Source: Tissierella praeacuta DSM 18095 (GTDB lineage Bacteria; Bacillota; Clostridia; Tissierellales; Tissierellaceae). From it: 64,000 nucleotides of DNA. A program made the position numbers and the translations under genes. The DNA lies in NCBI RefSeq assembly GCF_900128955.1, contig NZ_FQTY01000001.1:310001-374000 (forward strand), written 5' to 3'. A model generated the notes under the pieces. That model saw nothing but the letters and a program-made list of their open reading frames with translations, was not told the origin of the DNA and searched no databases. Of the stretch, positions 19,258 to 27,691 are shown in pieces. Every line of letters starts with the position of its first letter. The stretch's first letter is position 1.

Positions 19258-19302
19258 TAAAAATGGTAAGAGTATAAGGGAACAACCCTTTAAACCCTTA
19301 CC
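19258..19302 (-). terminator. Terminator/attenuator between rpsB and tsf
   Basis: Long two-part hairpin: GGTAAGGGT pairs with ACTCTTACC (one G-U pair), and an inner AAGGG/CCCTT stem closes a TTGTT loop; ATTTTT follows on the minus strand. It begins 7 nt past the rpsB stop and ends about 20 nt before the tsf start, so it probably terminates part of the rpsB message. Confidence 0.75.
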
Positions 19303-19309
19303 CTTTTAT

Positions 19310-20017
19310 TTACTCTTCTGTATTTTCTATTTGTTCGCCTTGTCTTCCTTCTAAAACTGCATTAGCCATAGTTTCAGTTAATAGTTTAACCGCTCTTATT
19401 GCATCATCATTACCAGGTATAACATAATCAACTTCATCTGGATCGCAGTTAGTATCTACTATAGCAACAACAGGAATTCCAAGAATTTGAGCCTCTTTTA
19501 CTGCTATTCTCTCTTTTCTTGGATCTACAACAAATAGAACATCTGGTATTCTATTCATATTTTTAATTCCACCTAGGAATTTTTCTAATCTTTCTGCTTC
19601 ATGTCTCAATTTTATAACTTCTTTTTTAGGTAATAAATCAAAGATACCATCTTCTTCCATTTTAGCTAGTTCATGAAGTCTATCAACTCTATTTCGGATA
19701 GTCTTATAGTTTGTTAACATCCCACCAAGCCATCTTTGATTTACAAAGTGCATATTGCATCTTTTAGCTTCACTTTCAATAGCTTCTTGTGCTTGTTTTT
19801 TTGTACCTACAAATAGAATTTCTCCACCATTTGCAATAACATCTTTTATAAAGTCATAAGCTTCTTCTACTTTCTTAACTGTTTTTTGCAAGTCAATAAT
19901 GTAGATACCATTTCTCTCAGTAAAAATATACTGAGCCATCTTAGGATTCCATCTTCTAGTTTGATGTCCAAAATGAACTCCTGCTTCTAATAAGCCTTTC
20001 ATTGTAATTACTGACAT
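19310..20017 (-). CDS. rpsB: 30S ribosomal protein S2
   Basis: Small-subunit protein on the solvent side, recruiting S1 or late 30S components. 235 residues starting [20 protein letters not shown], with [20 protein letters not shown], the coiled-coil insert, [21 protein letters not shown] and [23 protein letters not shown] 20017 follows a GGAGGTGG site; an in-frame ATG at 20059 would add a glycine-rich leader not seen in S2 and lies in the 5' leader. A good promoter and structured leader lie upstream, so rpsB has its own transcription besides read-through from the flagellar operon. Confidence 0.98.
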   Translation of the reverse strand: MSVITMKGLLEAGVHFGHQTRRWNPKMAQYIFTERNGIYIIDLQKTVKKVEEAYDFIKDVIANGGEILFVGTKKQAQEAIESEAKRCNMHFVNQRWLGGMLTNYKTIRNRVDRLHELAKMEEDGIFDLLPKKEVIKLRHEAERLEKFLGGIKNMNRIPDVLFVVDPRKERIAVKEAQILGIPVVAIVDTNCDPDEVDYVIPGNDDAIRAVKLLTETMANAVLEGRQGEQIENTEE

Positions 20018-20029
20018 ACTGCCACCTCC

Positions 20030-20112
20030 AAGTTTTTTTCCTCCATTCCCTTCATACATTAAAGGAACCTATCGGCACTACCTCCAACGTCTAGGAATGT
20101 GTGTAATCACTA
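20030..20112 (-). promoter_or_regulatory. Candidate rpsB leader RNA
   Basis: Roughly 85-nt transcribed leader between the rpsB promoter and its ribosome binding site. It is more GC-rich than surrounding gaps (GACGTTGGAGGTAGTGCCGA) and contains the complementary pieces GGAGGTAG... and ...CTTCATACATT-side sequences only weakly, so I cannot draw a confident fold. S2 feedback through an rpsB leader is known in proteobacteria; here the role is inference. Confidence 0.35.
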
Positions 20113-20116
20113 TAGT

Positions 20117-20145
20117 AGTATAACATACGATTAATTTTAAAGCAA
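20117..20145 (-). promoter_or_regulatory. rpsB promoter (sigma-A type)
   Basis: On the minus strand TTGCTT (20140-20145), a 17-nt spacer and TATACT (20117-20122); the -10 is preceded by TG with one base between, an extended -10. It lies in the gap after the last flagellar-operon gene and drives rpsB independently. Confidence 0.75.
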
Positions 20146-20165
20146 TCATTTTTATACAAATTTAC

Positions 20166-20570
20166 CTATTTTTTATTTTCATACATTTTCAATATAATCT
20201 CTATTTCCCTAATCCCTTTATTTAATTTTCTAGCAATTTCTTCCTTTGTTAATCCAATCCCTTCTAATTCTATTATCTTACTATGGATTGGGTTTATATT
20301 AAAATTATTTAAACTATCTTCTTCTTTATTATACAATTGTCTCTCAACACTTTGGACATTTTCTGTATTTATTATTTCTAATTTAGAATGGATTACTTCA
20401 CTAAATTCTTCAACCATGTTTTCAGTTAAATTATAATACTCTTTTACTCTTTCTTCTATTGAATTTAGATTATCATTATTAATTTTATTATTTACTAAAT
20501 CTTTCCGTATTATATAAATTGAATAAATAATTAAAATTGAACCAATTGTATTTAAAATGATGGATATCAT
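20166..20570 (-). CDS. SwrB-position membrane-anchored protein (DUF6115-like)
   Basis: 134 residues starting MISIILNTIGSILIIYSIYI, a single N-terminal membrane segment with the rest cytoplasmic. A helical, acidic middle (about 35-105) is followed by GLTKEEIARKLNKGIREIEI, which reads like a small helix-turn-helix. In Bacillus subtilis the last gene of the fla/che operon, between sigD and rpsB, is swrB, a small single-pass protein promoting flagellar export-gate activation; this gene has the same place, size and layout. Direct sequence similarity to SwrB cannot be judged here, so the role is inferred. ATG 20570 was chosen behind GAGGTGTGAG. Confidence 0.7.
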   Translation of the reverse strand: MISIILNTIGSILIIYSIYIIRKDLVNNKINNDNLNSIEERVKEYYNLTENMVEEFSEVIHSKLEIINTENVQSVERQLYNKEEDSLNNFNINPIHSKIIELEGIGLTKEEIARKLNKGIREIEIILKMYENKK

Positions 20571-20582
20571 CTCACACCTCAA

Positions 20583-20891
20583 TTATATGCGTATATCAAT
20601 TTTATTTCCTATGTTTTTAGGTATATCTTCACTGGAAGATTCTTCTGATTTCTTCCGCTTATTGTCTTGTGAATTTTTTTGTTTTTTAGAACTATTATTA
20701 TCATAAATCCTAGACTTATTGCTTTTTTCTGTATTCATAACTTTTTTCTTGTTCTTATTTATGGTTTTTTCTTGTTGGACAAACCCACTTTCTACTATAT
20801 TTCTATTTTTAACATTTTCTATATATTTTGCACTTGATACTTCTTGGGTTTTTGGAAGCATAACATTATAATCAATAGGTTTAATAGACAT
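20583..20891 (-). CDS. Small basic, low-complexity protein of the flagellar operon
   Basis: 102 residues, no recognised domain. The N-terminus MSIKPIDYNVMLPKTQEVS is orderly and probably conserved in clostridial flagellar operons (from memory, not checked). The remainder is rich in Lys, Asn, Ser and Glu (for example KKQKNSQDNKRKKSEESSSE) and likely disordered. There is no signal peptide or membrane segment. ATG 20891 has an AAGAGGTGATAGT site, and the frame is tightly fitted between the DUF342 gene (11 nt) and the SwrB-position gene, which supports it being real. Function unknown. Confidence 0.7.
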   Translation of the reverse strand: MSIKPIDYNVMLPKTQEVSSAKYIENVKNRNIVESGFVQQEKTINKNKKKVMNTEKSNKSRIYDNNSSKKQKNSQDNKRKKSEESSSEDIPKNIGNKIDIRI

Positions 20892-20902
20892 ACTATCACC
20901 TC

Positions 20903-22282
20903 TTAATATGGTCCTATTCTTATATCCCCATCTTCCTTATAAAATGTACATCTTTTCATTTCATCCCTTATATACATAAAACTATTTCCAATAATAATTT
21001 TTACCCCAGGATAAATAATATCTGCTACCTTTATTTGTCCCCTTGATAAAGTATTCATTTGATTTCTCAATTCTTCCAACTCTCTATCCATTTTACTAAT
21101 CTCTAAAGTTAGTGATAATTGAGCTTTACTAAGTTCATTATATAGTTCTTGTTTTTTAATATCAAGCTTATTTGCCCTTTTTAATACTTCTAACACTTTA
21201 AGAGATTGATTTATTTTTTCCAAATTCTCTTTAGATACTTTAAACTTTTCGTCTATTTCATCGTATCTTTGTTTAATATATGTATCAATCCCTACTTCCA
21301 AAACTGTTGTTGTAGCCATTGTAGAACCAATTACCCTAGCTCTAATTTCATATCTAGCCCTACAGATTCCACCAACTATAAGTCCTTTTTTCCCAAGAAC
21401 AAGTATATTTGATCTGGAGGATACTTCACTATGCATAATAGCTTCTGCAGTTATATTTGCTCCAACATTCACTACAGAATTTTCAATAAATTTAGTAGAT
21501 AAGTTTCCTTTAGTATTAATAGTTAGCCTATTATATCCCTGAATCCCTTGACGAATTAATACATCTCCTTCAGATTGAATTAATCCACCTTCTATTGCCC
21601 CTTTTACTTCGACAGAGCCTCCTGTAAGTAAAGTAAATCCATTTAAAACATCTTTATTTACTATTACATTGCCTTCAAATCTAATATTTCCAGTACTACC
21701 ATCAATATTTTCTACAACTAATAATTCAGAAACACTAATCTTTCCGTTTTTAAACTCTATTAATCCATTAATCTCTGATTGTAGAAACATTCCATCAGAT
21801 GAAACCTTAACATTCTTTCCATATTTAAACTTCGGTGTTCTACCCTTAACATATGGAATTATATCTCCATTAATTTTTATTCCTTCTTCTCCTTCAGTGG
21901 GAGGTATAATTTCTGCTAAGATATCATCTTCCTTAGTCGTATTTATGGAATCTAACTCTTTGTAATCAACTGTACCATCATCATTTAATTTAGGTAAGAG
22001 TGGTTTTTCTAAATCAAAATGATATTTAATGCTTCCATCTTTTCCAGAAACTGGTTGTTTTCCTTCAGCTATACAAAGTTTTTCACCAGCTATTTTATTT
22101 TTTAAAAAACTTATTAATAAACTTTCATTTAAACCGTATTTAATATATTGTCTTACTTTATCTAATACATCTTTAACATCCAAGTCAACTTCAATTTCAT
22201 TTTCATCTTTCAATAGAGTAATATATCCATATAGTCCATCTTTACTAATTTCCAGTATTATGTTATCACCTATATTGTACAT
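20903..22282 (-). CDS. FapA-like DUF342 (polymer-forming beta-helix) protein
   Basis: 459 residues. A short N-terminal domain (about 1-75) is followed by the DUF342 core: DGTVDYKELDSINTTKEDDI, then IIPPTEGEEGIKINGDIIPYVKGR and a right-handed beta-helix-like repeat region (about 180-330; repeated G-x-V-x-hydrophobic turns such as GGSVEVKGAIEGGLIQSEGD). A coiled coil occupies about 340-420. Members are common in clostridial flagellar operons next to the sigma-28 gene and also near FapA regions elsewhere; their role is not settled, and a cytoplasmic scaffold or regulatory part is likely. It lies 10 nt downstream of the sigma factor gene. Confidence 0.85.
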   Translation of the reverse strand: MYNIGDNIILEISKDGLYGYITLLKDENEIEVDLDVKDVLDKVRQYIKYGLNESLLISFLKNKIAGEKLCIAEGKQPVSGKDGSIKYHFDLEKPLLPKLNDDGTVDYKELDSINTTKEDDILAEIIPPTEGEEGIKINGDIIPYVKGRTPKFKYGKNVKVSSDGMFLQSEINGLIEFKNGKISVSELLVVENIDGSTGNIRFEGNVIVNKDVLNGFTLLTGGSVEVKGAIEGGLIQSEGDVLIRQGIQGYNRLTINTKGNLSTKFIENSVVNVGANITAEAIMHSEVSSRSNILVLGKKGLIVGGICRARYEIRARVIGSTMATTTVLEVGIDTYIKQRYDEIDEKFKVSKENLEKINQSLKVLEVLKRANKLDIKKQELYNELSKAQLSLTLEISKMDRELEELRNQMNTLSRGQIKVADIIYPGVKIIIGNSFMYIRDEMKRCTFYKEDGDIRIGPY

Positions 22283-22292
22283 ATTCCACCTC

Positions 22293-23042
22293 CTAAGATC
22301 CTTTAACTATGCCTTCTCTTTCCAAAAAATTTTTAATATTTAAAATGGCTTTGCTATGTATTTGTGAAATTCTCGATTCAGATAACCCCATAATATTTCC
22401 AATTTCTTTATAGGTTAATTCTTCATAATAATACAAAGAAATTACTAATCTCTCGTTTTTATTTAATGAATCAATTGAAATAGCTAGAATATTTTTTATT
22501 TCTTCAGTTTCATAAATTTCTTCTGGAAGATTTGCATTAGCTTGGCTTTCTAAGAAATAATCTCCATTTGTCAATAACAATTCTTCTAAAGAAGAAACAT
22601 TGAAGGTTGATATATCAGATAATATTAACTCTAATTCATTTAATGAAATATTTAAATGATTTGAAATTTCATCATTTGTTGGACTTCTTCCTAATTTGTT
22701 TTCAAGAAAGGATATTGAGTTTTGAATATCCTTAGATTTTTTTCGTAAAGATCTAGGAATCCAATCCAACTTTCTAATATTATCAATAATAGCACCTTTT
22801 ATTCTTATTTGAGCATAAGTTTCAAATTTAATATTCTTTGTTATATCAAACTTATCAATGCTATCTATTAGTCCAAGAACTCCATATCCCAATAAATCAT
22901 CATATTCTATTTTACTCCCATAAAAATTATACATCCTTCCAGCAACAATTTTAACCAAATTTATATAATTTTCTATTAATATTTTTTTTAGTTCCTTATC
23001 TTTGGTATTATTGTACTTTATCCATAAGTTCTCAATATCCAT
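22293..23042 (-). CDS. fliA: Flagellar sigma factor sigma-28 (SigD/FliA)
   Basis: Alternative sigma factor directing late flagellar and autolysin genes. 249 residues. Region 2 contains EYDDLLGYGVLGLIDSIDKFD and FETYAQIRIKGAIIDNIRKL; region 3 has RKKSKDIQNSISFLENKLGR; region 4 ends in the HTH ELTYKEIGNIMGLSESRISQ. ATG 23042 follows GGGAGG; an ATG 15 nt upstream lies before this site. Its location in the operon after cheD is the same as sigD in Bacillus. I saw no FlgM anti-sigma gene in the window. Confidence 0.95.
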   Translation of the reverse strand: MDIENLWIKYNNTKDKELKKILIENYINLVKIVAGRMYNFYGSKIEYDDLLGYGVLGLIDSIDKFDITKNIKFETYAQIRIKGAIIDNIRKLDWIPRSLRKKSKDIQNSISFLENKLGRSPTNDEISNHLNISLNELELILSDISTFNVSSLEELLLTNGDYFLESQANANLPEEIYETEEIKNILAISIDSLNKNERLVISLYYYEELTYKEIGNIMGLSESRISQIHSKAILNIKNFLEREGIVKGS

Positions 23043-23062
23043 TTTATTCCCTCCCATGGAAA

Positions 23063-23551
23063 TTATATTGTCTTTTCTCCATGGCCAATAGTTTTTACCT
23101 GCAATAATCCATCAATAGAATTCAATATTATAGTTCTACCAAAGTTTCCTCCCGTATCCTCTGAAACAATTTTTATATTTAACTCTTTCAACTTATCTTT
23201 TGTTGCAATTACATTTCTTTCACCAATTTTTAAAATATTGTTGTTTGAATTAAAGTTAAACATTTGTGAACCACCAGCTATTTTAGCGACTAAATTATTT
23301 TTATTTGCACCAGATTTCAGCATTAAATCTAATAATTCTTCAATTCCCGTATCAGCAAATTTAGCTTTGTTATCATTATTTTTTATTTCTCTACTTGAAG
23401 GTAACATAATATGAGCTAGTCCAGCAATTTTGTTAATTTTATCATATAAAGTAATTCCTACACAAGAGCCTAATCCTAATGTAGTTAATAAATTAGGTGC
23501 CTTTGCTACATTTAGATCAGCCATTCCAATTTTAATAATTTTAACATCCAT
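23063..23551 (-). CDS. cheD: Chemoreceptor glutamine deamidase CheD
   Basis: Deamidates receptor glutamines and, with CheC, forms an adaptation circuit. 162 residues. The catalytic pair is visible: Cys in TLGLGSCVGITLYD (Cys30) and His in IAGLAHIMLP (His47). The C-terminal DTGGNFGRTIILNS block is also conserved. It sits 1 nt after cheC, the usual order, and is intact, although the CheB and CheA genes just upstream in the operon are not. Confidence 0.95.
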   Translation of the reverse strand: MDVKIIKIGMADLNVAKAPNLLTTLGLGSCVGITLYDKINKIAGLAHIMLPSSREIKNNDNKAKFADTGIEELLDLMLKSGANKNNLVAKIAGGSQMFNFNSNNNILKIGERNVIATKDKLKELNIKIVSEDTGGNFGRTIILNSIDGLLQVKTIGHGEKTI

Positions 23552-23552
23552 T

Positions 23553-24167
23553 TCATTTTACTCCTAACGCCATTAATATTTTATCGAAGGAGGATAAATC
23601 CGGAAGGAAAAATAAATTTCCAGCAACAAGATTTTCTTCTTCTTCAAAAATTGTTTCTATCATCAATGCGTGATCTGACACATGACCATATTGAATTGCT
23701 GGCACACTAAGAATAGCACCTGCCATATCTATTGAAATAGATGGAATAGAAATAAATACTTTTAATCCAGTAAGGGCAGACAAAGAATTTGCATAGGAAG
23801 ATGCTATAATATTACCTACTTCAGATAATGCAGATATATCCATTTCATCAAGTTCTTTATTTTCTTTCTTTCTATTATATAATATATTTGTTAAATTTAT
23901 TGCTGAATCAATATCTAAAGCAAACATCATATTTCCAACTACATCTTCCATTAACTCAAAATAAATCCCTATTACTAAATTTTCTTCCCCACCTAATATT
24001 TCAGCCACATCTTTAAATTCCATTATACGAACATTTGGAACCTTCATATCAATTTTTCTAGATATCATTGAAGCTAAGGCAGTAGCCGCATTTCCAGCTC
24101 CTATATTCCCCAACTCTTTAAGTATGTCTATCATGAAATTATTTAAATTATCAACATTTATTGTCAT
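23553..24167 (-). CDS. cheC: CheY-P phosphatase CheC
   Basis: Dephosphorylates CheY-P and binds CheD. 204 residues. Both phosphatase-type helices are visible: ILKELGNIGAGNAATAL near residue 14 and ISALSEVGNIIASSYANSL near 110, each with the E-x2-N pair, followed by the proline of IDMKVP or VFISIP. ATG 24167 follows GGGGGCAATAG. It lies between cheW and cheD. Because CheA is interrupted, CheC may have little substrate unless another kinase phosphorylates CheY. Confidence 0.95.
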   Translation of the reverse strand: MTINVDNLNNFMIDILKELGNIGAGNAATALASMISRKIDMKVPNVRIMEFKDVAEILGGEENLVIGIYFELMEDVVGNMMFALDIDSAINLTNILYNRKKENKELDEMDISALSEVGNIIASSYANSLSALTGLKVFISIPSISIDMAGAILSVPAIQYGHVSDHALMIETIFEEEENLVAGNLFFLPDLSSFDKILMALGVK

Positions 24168-24178
24168 TCTATTGCCCC

Positions 24179-24610
24179 CTAATTCTCAAAAACCTTTGAC
24201 AATTCAAGTAATATTACTAATTTATCTTTGATTTTACCAATTCCTTGAATATAATATAAATATTCGTTTTCATAGGAAGTAGGCGGAGCATCAATATCTT
24301 CCTTATTTATTTCAATAACTTCAGACGAAGAATCAACTATTAATCCAGCTACAATATCATCATTTGAAACAATTATAATACGAGAATTATTATCCATTTC
24401 CTTAGGTTCCATATTAAATTTCAATCTTAAATCAATTAAAGAAATAACCTCGCCTCTTAAGTTAATAACACCTTTAACATAATTTGGAGCATTAGGTATC
24501 CTAGTCGATTCTTGCATTTTTTCTATAGATATTACCTTATTAATAGGAACTCCATAATATTCTTTGCATAATTTAAATACTACATATTTATTATCTATTA
24601 CCTCAGACAC
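24179..24610 (-). CDS. cheW: Chemotaxis coupling protein CheW
   Basis: Links receptors to CheA in the signalling array. 143 residues made of one CheW-like SH3 double barrel. Motifs: YGVPINKVISIEKM, TRIPNAPNYVKGVINLRGEVISLIDL spans the receptor-binding surface, and GLIVDSSSEVIEI. The start is GTG 24610 after AAGGAGGGG. It lies 12 nt downstream of the cheA stop. The frame is intact. Confidence 0.95.
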   Translation of the reverse strand: MSEVIDNKYVVFKLCKEYYGVPINKVISIEKMQESTRIPNAPNYVKGVINLRGEVISLIDLRLKFNMEPKEMDNNSRIIIVSNDDIVAGLIVDSSSEVIEINKEDIDAPPTSYENEYLYYIQGIGKIKDKLVILLELSKVFEN

Positions 24611-24622
24611 TTTAACCCCTCC

Positions 24623-26638
24623 TTATATTAGTGAATTAATATCTAAAATCAATGAAATATTACCGTTACCAAGAATTGTAGCACCAGATAAATATTTAAT
24701 ACCAGCTAAATATTTTCCTAGACCTTTAATAACTATCTCTTGTTGTCCAATTAGATTATCAACTATCAAACCAGCTTGTTTATCTCCTTTTCTAACAACA
24801 ACTACGATTAATTCCTCATTTTCTTCATTATGCTCTATACCTAATATATCCTTTAGTCTTATAATTGGTAAAGTCATATTTCTATATAATACAACTTCTT
24901 GCCCTTGAACATCAGTTATTTGGTTGCTTGAAATATTGATTATTTCAGTAATAGAACTTAAAGGAATTGCATATATTTCTTCACTTAATTTTATAAGCAA
25001 AGCTTGGATTATAGCTAATGTTAATGGAATTCTAATTATAAACTTGCTTCCCTTGCCTTGTATACTTTCTATTTCCACATTTCAATTTATGGATTCTATT
25101 TTACTTTTAACAACATCTAATCCAACCCCTCTACCTGAAACATCAGATATAGTGTCTGCTGTACTAAAACCAGGTTTAAATAGTAAATTAATGCTATCTT
25201 CTATAGACAAGCCTTCTGCTTCTCTTTCATCTATTACTCCTTTTTCAATTGCCTTTCTTTTAATTAAATTAGGATCCATTCCTTTTCCATCATCTTCTAC
25301 TTCAACTACAACATTATTACCATCTGGATAGGATTTAAGTATTACTGTTCCAGTTTCAGGCTTTCCTGCCTTTATTCTATCTGCTGGAAGCTCAATTCCA
25401 TGATCTATGGAATTTCTAATCATGTGAATTAAAGGGTCTCCTATTTCGTCAATAACAGTTCTATCTACTTCAGTCTCCTCTCCGCTCATTTGTAAATCTA
25501 TTTCTTTTCCTAACTCTTTAGATAAATCCCTAACTAATCTTGGAAACCTATTGAACACCCTTTCAATTGGAACCATTCTAACTTTCATTACTGCATCATG
25601 TAAATTAGTAGTTATTCTCTCTAAATACTCAATCGCTTCTGTCATATTTTCACCAGTTGACTTTTCACTTAAATCATCCATTCTGGTTTTTATTATTATT
25701 AGTTCACTAACTAAATTCATTAAATTATCTAATCTATCTATATCTACTCTAACTGTTTTACCTATTTTCCCTACATTTCCTTGAGTTGTTTTTTGAGTTT
25801 TATCATTATTCTCATTTGACGAAATCTTAGCTTCTCCAGATTTGTCTAAGTCATCAGAAATAGTCTTACTATTAGAATCAATCTTATTATTAGAGTCAAT
25901 ACCAATAAAATCCGATAAATTAATTTTTTCTAATTCAGATATTTGATTTAACTCTTTTAAAATATTTGATTTATCATAACTACTTACTAACACAACAGAA
26001 AACTCTAATTCAAATTTCTCGTCCTCAATATCTTCTACTGATGGATTAGAATATATTATCTCTCCAAAGTTTTCTAAAGTGTTAAATATAATAAATGCCC
26101 TTGCTGATTTTAACATACATGATTCATTTAAAATAAAATCTATACTATAAATATTTAATCCATCTTCTCTAGCCTTATCAACTACTTCTAATACAAATTT
26201 ATCCATGTTTAACTCTTTTGTTTCACCATCATTATGTTTTGTGTTCTTCTCCCTATTTAATAAATTTGTTAATTTATCTATCAATATTTGATTAGTATCG
26301 TCATCCTCTGCTCCATAATCAATAATATGGTTTACTGAAGAATCTAAAGCGTCAAAGCATTCAAATAAAATATCAATTATATCCTCTGATAATTCTATAT
26401 CATTACTTCTTGCAGCTTGTAAAACATTTTCCATCTCATGAGTTAAATTAGCCATATTATGAAATCCCATAGTACCTGACATACCCTTTATGGTATGAGC
26501 AACCCTAAAAATTTCATTTATATTTCCTAAGTGAGAAGGATTTTTTTCTAATTCTAATAGAACATCGTTCATACTCTGTAAGTGTTCCTTCGCTTCTTCT
26601 ACAAATATATTTATATATTGACTAATATCTAAATCCAT
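24623..26638 (-). pseudogene. cheA: Chemotaxis histidine kinase CheA, interrupted by an in-frame TGA
   Basis: Read through, the gene codes for 671 residues, the normal CheA length. P1 (HPt) has the phospho-acceptor His48 in AHTIKGMSG; P2 is about 140-230, P3 dimerisation about 290-350, and P4 ATPase about 350-540 with N box MIRNSIDHGIE, G1 VEDDGKGMD and SGRGVGLDVVK; P5 (CheW-like) follows. Codon 519 (25082-25084) is TGA. The flanking frame is unbroken on both sides: KIESIN-stop-NVEIESIQGKG, where most CheA proteins have Gly, so a GGA to TGA change is likely. The first part (26638-25082) lacks the end of P4 and all of P5. The remainder has no good ribosome binding site (only a GTG at 25078). 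Probably non-functional unless read through or a sequence error. Confidence 0.85.
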
Positions 26639-26640
26639 AA

Positions 26641-27691
26641 CTACACCCCCACTTTATCTATTATTTTACTTGCAATTTTATCTATAGGCAATATTATATC
26701 TACACAATTTGTAGCAATAGCCGATTTAGGCATTCCATATACAACGGAAGTCGATTCATCTTGAGCTATAGTATAACTGCCAGATTGTCTCATTTTAACT
26801 ATGCCCTTCGCTCCATCTGAACCCATGCCTGTTAAAATAATTCCAGTCTTAGAATATCCCCTTATTTTTGCTATTGATTCCATCATCTTATCAACAGTTG
26901 GTCTCAATCCCATAACTTGAGGTTCTTTATTTAACTTGATTACAAGATCTTTAGACTCCTCAATTACAGTCATATGATAGTCTCCTGGTGCAATATATCC
27001 CCATCCTTTTGAAAGTATATCGCCATCTTCCGCTTCCTTTATTCTTATATTTGAAATAGAGTTTAATCTATACAGCCAAAGATTTAGTAAACTTAGGTGG
27101 CATATGTTGTACTATAAGAATAGCAGCATTAATATTAGATGGTAATTCTGGTATTAAAGTTTGTAATGCTCTTGGTCCTCCAGTAGAAGTTCCAATAGCT
27201 ACAATATTGTCAAATTTTTCTTTACTTACAATAGACCTATCCTTAAATTCTTTCACTGCATTTATCTTTTTAATAGGTTGTCTAACAAAGAATTTTGATT
27301 TTGCACCTACTTTAATTTTCTCTATAATTTCTTTCTTTATATCTACTTGACTTAGACTAAAAACATTTGTGGGCTTAGATAAGAAATCAACAGCTCCTTC
27401 ATCTAATGCTTTTAATGTAAGTTCAGCACCTTCTGAAGTTAAAGAACTAATCATAATAACTGGCAACTTACTGTGTTTTGATACAATATGTTTTAATGTC
27501 GTTAATCCATCCATTAAGGGCATCTCTATATCTAAGGTTACTATATCAGGTTTCAAAACTTCTATTTTCTCTAAAGCTTCTTGTCCATTTCTTGCAGTAC
27601 CTACAACTGATATTTCTGTATCTGATGTAAGTATATCTGTTAAAATTTTTCTAATTAAAGCAGAATCATCTACTATTAAAACTTTTATCAT
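26641..27691 (-). pseudogene. cheB: Chemotaxis methylesterase CheB, disrupted by a +1 frameshift
   Basis: Response-regulator methylesterase/deamidase for receptors. The first part (27691-27068, 207 residues) holds the receiver domain (phospho-Asp54 in TLDIEMP) and the start of the esterase domain: active-site Ser in GTSTGGP (about 169) and His in VQHMPP (196). It then runs into TAG at 27068. Removing one base at about 27072 restores ADRLNSISNIRIKEAEDGD and then GYIAPGDYHM in the correct frame, and the rest, with the catalytic Asp in GMGSDGA, runs to 26641. The repaired protein has 349 residues, the family length. The lesion separates the Ser/His from the Asp of the triad, so no active esterase is expected. 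Confidence 0.87.

Noticed and set aside
20018-20059. N-terminal extension of rpsB beginning at ATG 20059
   Set aside because: The added residues are Gly/Lys-rich and not seen in S2 proteins; the strong GGAGGTGG site and the conserved MSVITMKG start point to 20017.
20060-20100. Sigma-28 promoter suggested by GCCGATAG upstream of rpsB
   Set aside because: The matching upstream TAAA-like element is at the wrong distance (13 nt), and the motif lies inside the transcribed leader of a ribosomal protein gene.
24623-25084. TGA in cheA as a selenocysteine or recoded Gly codon
   Set aside because: TGA ends several normal genes here (rseP, flhF, fliH, fliM, rimM), no SECIS-like hairpin is evident after it, and CheA is not a selenoprotein family. 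A point mutation or error is simpler.
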